Shown: in pieces, positions 5,396 to 7,183 of the stretch
Layout: each line of letters starts with the position of its first letter
Position numbering within the stretch: position 1 is the stretch's first letter
From: Bacilli bacterium
GTDB taxonomy: Bacteria; Bacillota_I; Bacilli_A; RF39; UBA660
Length of the DNA: 7,183 nucleotides
NCBI GenBank assembly: GCA_900758895.1
Contig: CAAETG010000042.1
Location: 1-7,183, forward strand
Direction: 5' to 3'
The notes under the pieces: model-generated
Seen by the model: the letters and a program-made list of their open reading frames with translations, nothing else
The model's database searches: none
Told to the model about the DNA's origin: nothing
Position numbers and translations under genes: made by a program

Positions 5396-5920
5396 CTAGA
5401 ATGGTAAATCATCATCACTTAAAGTAATTTCTTCACCAAAATCTTTAAATGGATCTTCAGAGATATCTGTCGTAGGCACATTTGCTACATCAGTTGGTGT
5501 ACTATAGTTATTTGCGCTATAATTACCATTATCATATCCACCAGCCGCATAATTATTTGCTCCATAATTATCTTGAGGAGCCATATTATTACTATTATCA
5601 CTTCTAGATCCTAAGAAAGTAAGATTATCAACTAAGACCTCTGTAACATAACGCTTGGTTCCATCTTGAGCCGTATAATTTCTTGTTTGAATTCTACCTT
5701 CAACTGCTATTTGACTACCCTTATGGCAATAACGAGCTAAATTCTCAGCTTGTCTTCTCCAAACAACACAACTAATGAAATCAGCGCCAGCATCTCCTCC
5801 ATTTTGAGGACTATAAGGACGACTTACAGCTAAACTGAATGTCGCTACACTAAGATTACCAGCAGTCGTTCTAAGTTCTGGATCTCTTGCTAATCTTCCA
5901 ATTAAAATTACTTTATTCAT
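5396..5920 (-). CDS. ssb: single-stranded DNA-binding protein SSB
   Basis: A 174-residue SSB. Residues 1-105 form the OB-fold, starting MNKVILIGRLARDPELR and including FISCVVWRRQAENLARY and VEGRIQTRNY. A flexible linker rich in Asn, Tyr and Gly (about 108-150) follows, and then the acidic tip ending DDDLPF, which recruits replication and repair proteins. It coats single-stranded DNA during replication, recombination and repair, as a tetramer in known relatives. It starts 3 bases after rpsF; its ribosome binding site GAGGAG lies within the last rpsF codons. Length and layout are normal. Confidence 0.97.
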   Translation of the reverse strand: MNKVILIGRLARDPELRTTAGNLSVATFSLAVSRPYSPQNGGDAGADFISCVVWRRQAENLARYCHKGSQIAVEGRIQTRNYTAQDGTKRYVTEVLVDNLTFLGSRSDNSNNMAPQDNYGANNYAAGGYDNGNYSANNYSTPTDVANVPTTDISEDPFKDFGEEITLSDDDLPF

Positions 5921-5923
5921 ATT

Positions 5924-6217
5924 TTACTCCTCATCTAACTTAATGATTAAATGTCTTAAAATGTTTTCATCGATAGATGCACGACGATCAAATTCAGCAA
6001 CAACTTCACTTGAAGCTTCTACTTTTAATACATAGTAGTATCCAGTTAATTCTTTCTTAATTGGATATGCTAACTTCTTCTCGCCCATGTCTTTCGTTTC
6101 TACTACTTTACCTTTACCGTCAGTTATGATCTTTTTCATAGCTTCAATCGTACTTTTAATTTTTTCAGATTCCATAGTAGTTTTTACGATAAACATAATC
6201 TCATAATTATTAGTCAT
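5924..6217 (-). CDS. rpsF: 30S ribosomal protein S6
   Basis: A 97-residue S6, with the family start NYEIMFIVKTTM and the strand-helix pattern including GEKKLAYPIKKELTGYYYVL. It pairs with S18 on 16S rRNA in the small-subunit platform. It is the first gene of the conserved rpsF-ssb-rpsR operon. A near-perfect Shine-Dalgarno AGGAGGTG lies 5-6 bases before the ATG. The leader upstream carries features of the S6:S18-binding RNA, so the operon is probably feedback controlled. Confidence 0.97.
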   Translation of the reverse strand: MTNNYEIMFIVKTTMESEKIKSTIEAMKKIITDGKGKVVETKDMGEKKLAYPIKKELTGYYYVLKVEASSEVVAEFDRRASIDENILRHLIIKLDEE

Positions 6218-6224
6218 TATTCCA

Positions 6225-6285
6225 CCTCCTCATGGTCTATTCGGCCTAAACTAGAGTTTAAGCAAGGAGTAATTTCATACTCGCT
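6225..6285 (-). promoter_or_regulatory. candidate S6:S18 autoregulatory leader of rpsF
   Basis: On the minus strand CTTAAAC (6262-6256) pairs with GTTTAGG (6251-6245) around the loop TCTA, followed immediately by CCG (6244-6242). The known S6:S18-binding leader has a hairpin bordered by a conserved CCG that imitates the proteins' 16S rRNA site. Just upstream CTCCT (6269-6265) is complementary to AGGAG of the Shine-Dalgarno (6230-6226), and an alternative hairpin GAGTA-TGAAAT-TACTC at about 6282-6267 would compete. Binding could therefore switch ribosome access; this mechanism is inference. Confidence 0.55.
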
Positions 6286-6289
6286 ACAT

Positions 6290-6318
6290 AGTATAACAAA
6301 AAAGTGAGAATTTGTAAA
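6290..6318 (-). promoter_or_regulatory. promoter of rpsF-ssb-rpsR
   Basis: On the minus strand TTTACA (6318-6313, 5 of 6), a 17-base spacer and TATACT (6295-6290, 5 of 6) with a TGT extension. It is the strongest housekeeping promoter in the window. Transcription should begin near 6285-6281. Confidence 0.75.
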
Positions 6319-6362
6319 CCTTAAACCACTTAAATTATATGAAAAAAGTAAAAAAGAAAGAC

Positions 6363-6416
6363 AAAAAAACTCTATTCATTTGCCACCAATAATAAGTAAC
6401 AAACAAAATAGAGTTT
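6363..6416 (-). terminator. long-loop terminator after the LysR-family gene
   Basis: On the minus strand AAACTCTATT (6416-6407) pairs perfectly with AATAGAGTTT (6376-6367), followed by a T-run (6369-6363). The loop is about 30 bases, unusually long. The remaining bases 6417-6459 hold no gene I can see. Confidence 0.7.
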
Positions 6417-6459
6417 ATATGACAACAATATAACTCGTTGCCATTCATAGGATATGCAT

Positions 6460-7183
6460 TTAATCACTTTTTATACCCATTAATTCTAATAATTTTTTTG
6501 TACTAAAACTAGGAACATGATTTTTAGAAGTAACAATACCAATATAACGACTAGGAATTTCTTCTTTTAAATTAAGAGTAAAAAGTTCTTGACGATCTAG
6601 TTCATCTTGTATAAACTCTTTTGTCGCATAACCAATACCAAAACCCATTTTCGTAAATAATGTTACTAAATGATTCCCAGCAAGTTCTAAGGAAGGTGTT
6701 AATAAGCACTCATGATCTTGCAAAAATTGTTCTAAAAAACGTCTTGTACTAGAAACTTTACTTTGTAAAATAAGAGGATATTGTTTTAAATCAAAAAGTG
6801 ATATTCTATTTTTAGTTAAATATTGATAAGATGCACCAACAATAAAAACATCATGCACTTCCATACATGGAGTAATAAGCAAATCACTCCCATAATCCTT
6901 TTTAGAAACATTAAAAACAATTAAATCAATTAAACCATTCCGAAGCTTATTAAGAAGTTCATCAATAACACTCGTATCAATTTCTATTGTAATATTTGGA
7001 TAAAGCTCATGAAATTTTTGTAAATAAGTCGCCAAAAAATTTTCTGTAACCGTTGTACTAACCCCAATTCGAATATGTCCAACATTTAAATTCATCAAAT
7101 CAGTAAACTTATTTTCTGCATTATAAATATATTCAATCGCTTTGCTAATATAAGAAAAAAATTCTTCACCTTCATTAGTCAAA
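6460..7183 (-). CDS. LysR-family transcriptional regulator (partial, N-terminus off window)
   Basis: The 240 visible residues begin at LTNEGEEFF, the segment that ends the LysR winged helix-turn-helix. A linker helix (about 8-32) and then a complete effector-binding domain follow, starting GHIRIGVSTTVTENFLATYL and including FHELYPNITIEI, LRNGLIDLIVF and GFGIGYATKEFIQDEL. The DNA-binding domain, roughly the first 55-60 residues, lies beyond the right edge. LysR proteins usually act as tetramers and often control a divergent neighbour, which would also lie outside. The effector cannot be told from the sequence. A TTG codon at the first visible position should not be taken as the true start. The gene ends well before rpsF and has its own terminator. 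Confidence 0.92.
   Translation of the reverse strand, partial: LTNEGEEFFSYISKAIEYIYNAENKFTDLMNLNVGHIRIGVSTTVTENFLATYLQKFHELYPNITIEIDTSVIDELLNKLRNGLIDLIVFNVSKKDYGSDLLITPCMEVHDVFIVGASYQYLTKNRISLFDLKQYPLILQSKVSSTRRFLEQFLQDHECLLTPSLELAGNHLVTLFTKMGFGIGYATKEFIQDELDRQELFTLNLKEEIPSRYIGIVTSKNHVPSFSTKKLLELMGIKSD

Noticed and set aside
5208..5399. Open frame of 63 codons on the plus strand across rpsR
   Set aside because: It lies antisense to the certain rpsR gene, and its composition is what the reverse of a lysine-rich gene would give.
6334..6339. Second TATAAT on the minus strand upstream of the rpsF promoter
   Set aside because: It lacks both the TGn extension and a usable -35, and such boxes are expected by chance in DNA this AT-rich.
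7180..7183. TTG as a true start codon for the LysR-family gene
   Set aside because: The visible protein begins at the LTNEGE segment that ends the LysR DNA-binding domain, so the real start lies outside the window.
1..7183. CRISPR array, insertion sequence or transposase
   Set aside because: I saw no regularly spaced repeats, no terminal inverted repeats with a transposase and no Cas-like protein.

Overview
The window comes from an AT-rich, low-GC Gram-positive bacterium. The rpsF-ssb-rpsR operon order, strong AGGAGG ribosome binding sites, a tRNA with an encoded CCA and a SigF/SigG-type sigma factor beside a SpoIIAA-like protein all point to Bacilli or their relatives near the Mollicutes (an uncultured gut-type lineage is a guess). 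TGA is used as a stop (DUF3644 and sigma genes) and tryptophan is TGG where I checked it (e.g. in the DUF3644 gene), so the standard bacterial code applies.

Layout from left to right. (1) 1-1080: a possible structured RNA runs leftward off the window edge. Its promoter lies in the end of a leftward DUF3644/HEPN-type gene, a plausible defence or toxin protein. (2) 1201-1373: a leftward tRNA-Thr(CGT) with its own extended -10 promoter and terminator. (3) 1373-2395: a leftward two-gene operon, a SpoIIAA-like STAS anti-anti-sigma factor followed by a SigF/SigG-like sigma factor. The genes overlap by one base, and the anti-sigma kinase (SpoIIAB/RsbW type) that normally sits between them is absent. 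(4) 2423-5164: a divergent rightward operon for a MacB/LolCDE/FtsX-type ABC system, with an ATPase and two permeases, the second lacking the last membrane helix. An 8-bp perfect inverted repeat brackets its promoter. (5) 5132-6318: a bidirectional terminator and the leftward rpsF-ssb-rpsR operon, with a recognisable promoter and a leader that fits the S6:S18 autoregulatory RNA. (6) 6363-7183: a leftward LysR-family regulator cut by the window edge, with a long-loop terminator.

The genes form independent units rather than one pathway. The most unusual items are the STAS-sigma pair without its kinase, the DUF3644/HEPN gene beside a tRNA, the three-helix permease with the palindrome-bracketed promoter, and the unidentified RNA at the left edge. 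Five of the six promoters proposed here carry TGn extended -10 boxes. I do not see a multi-gene novel system that I could claim with confidence.
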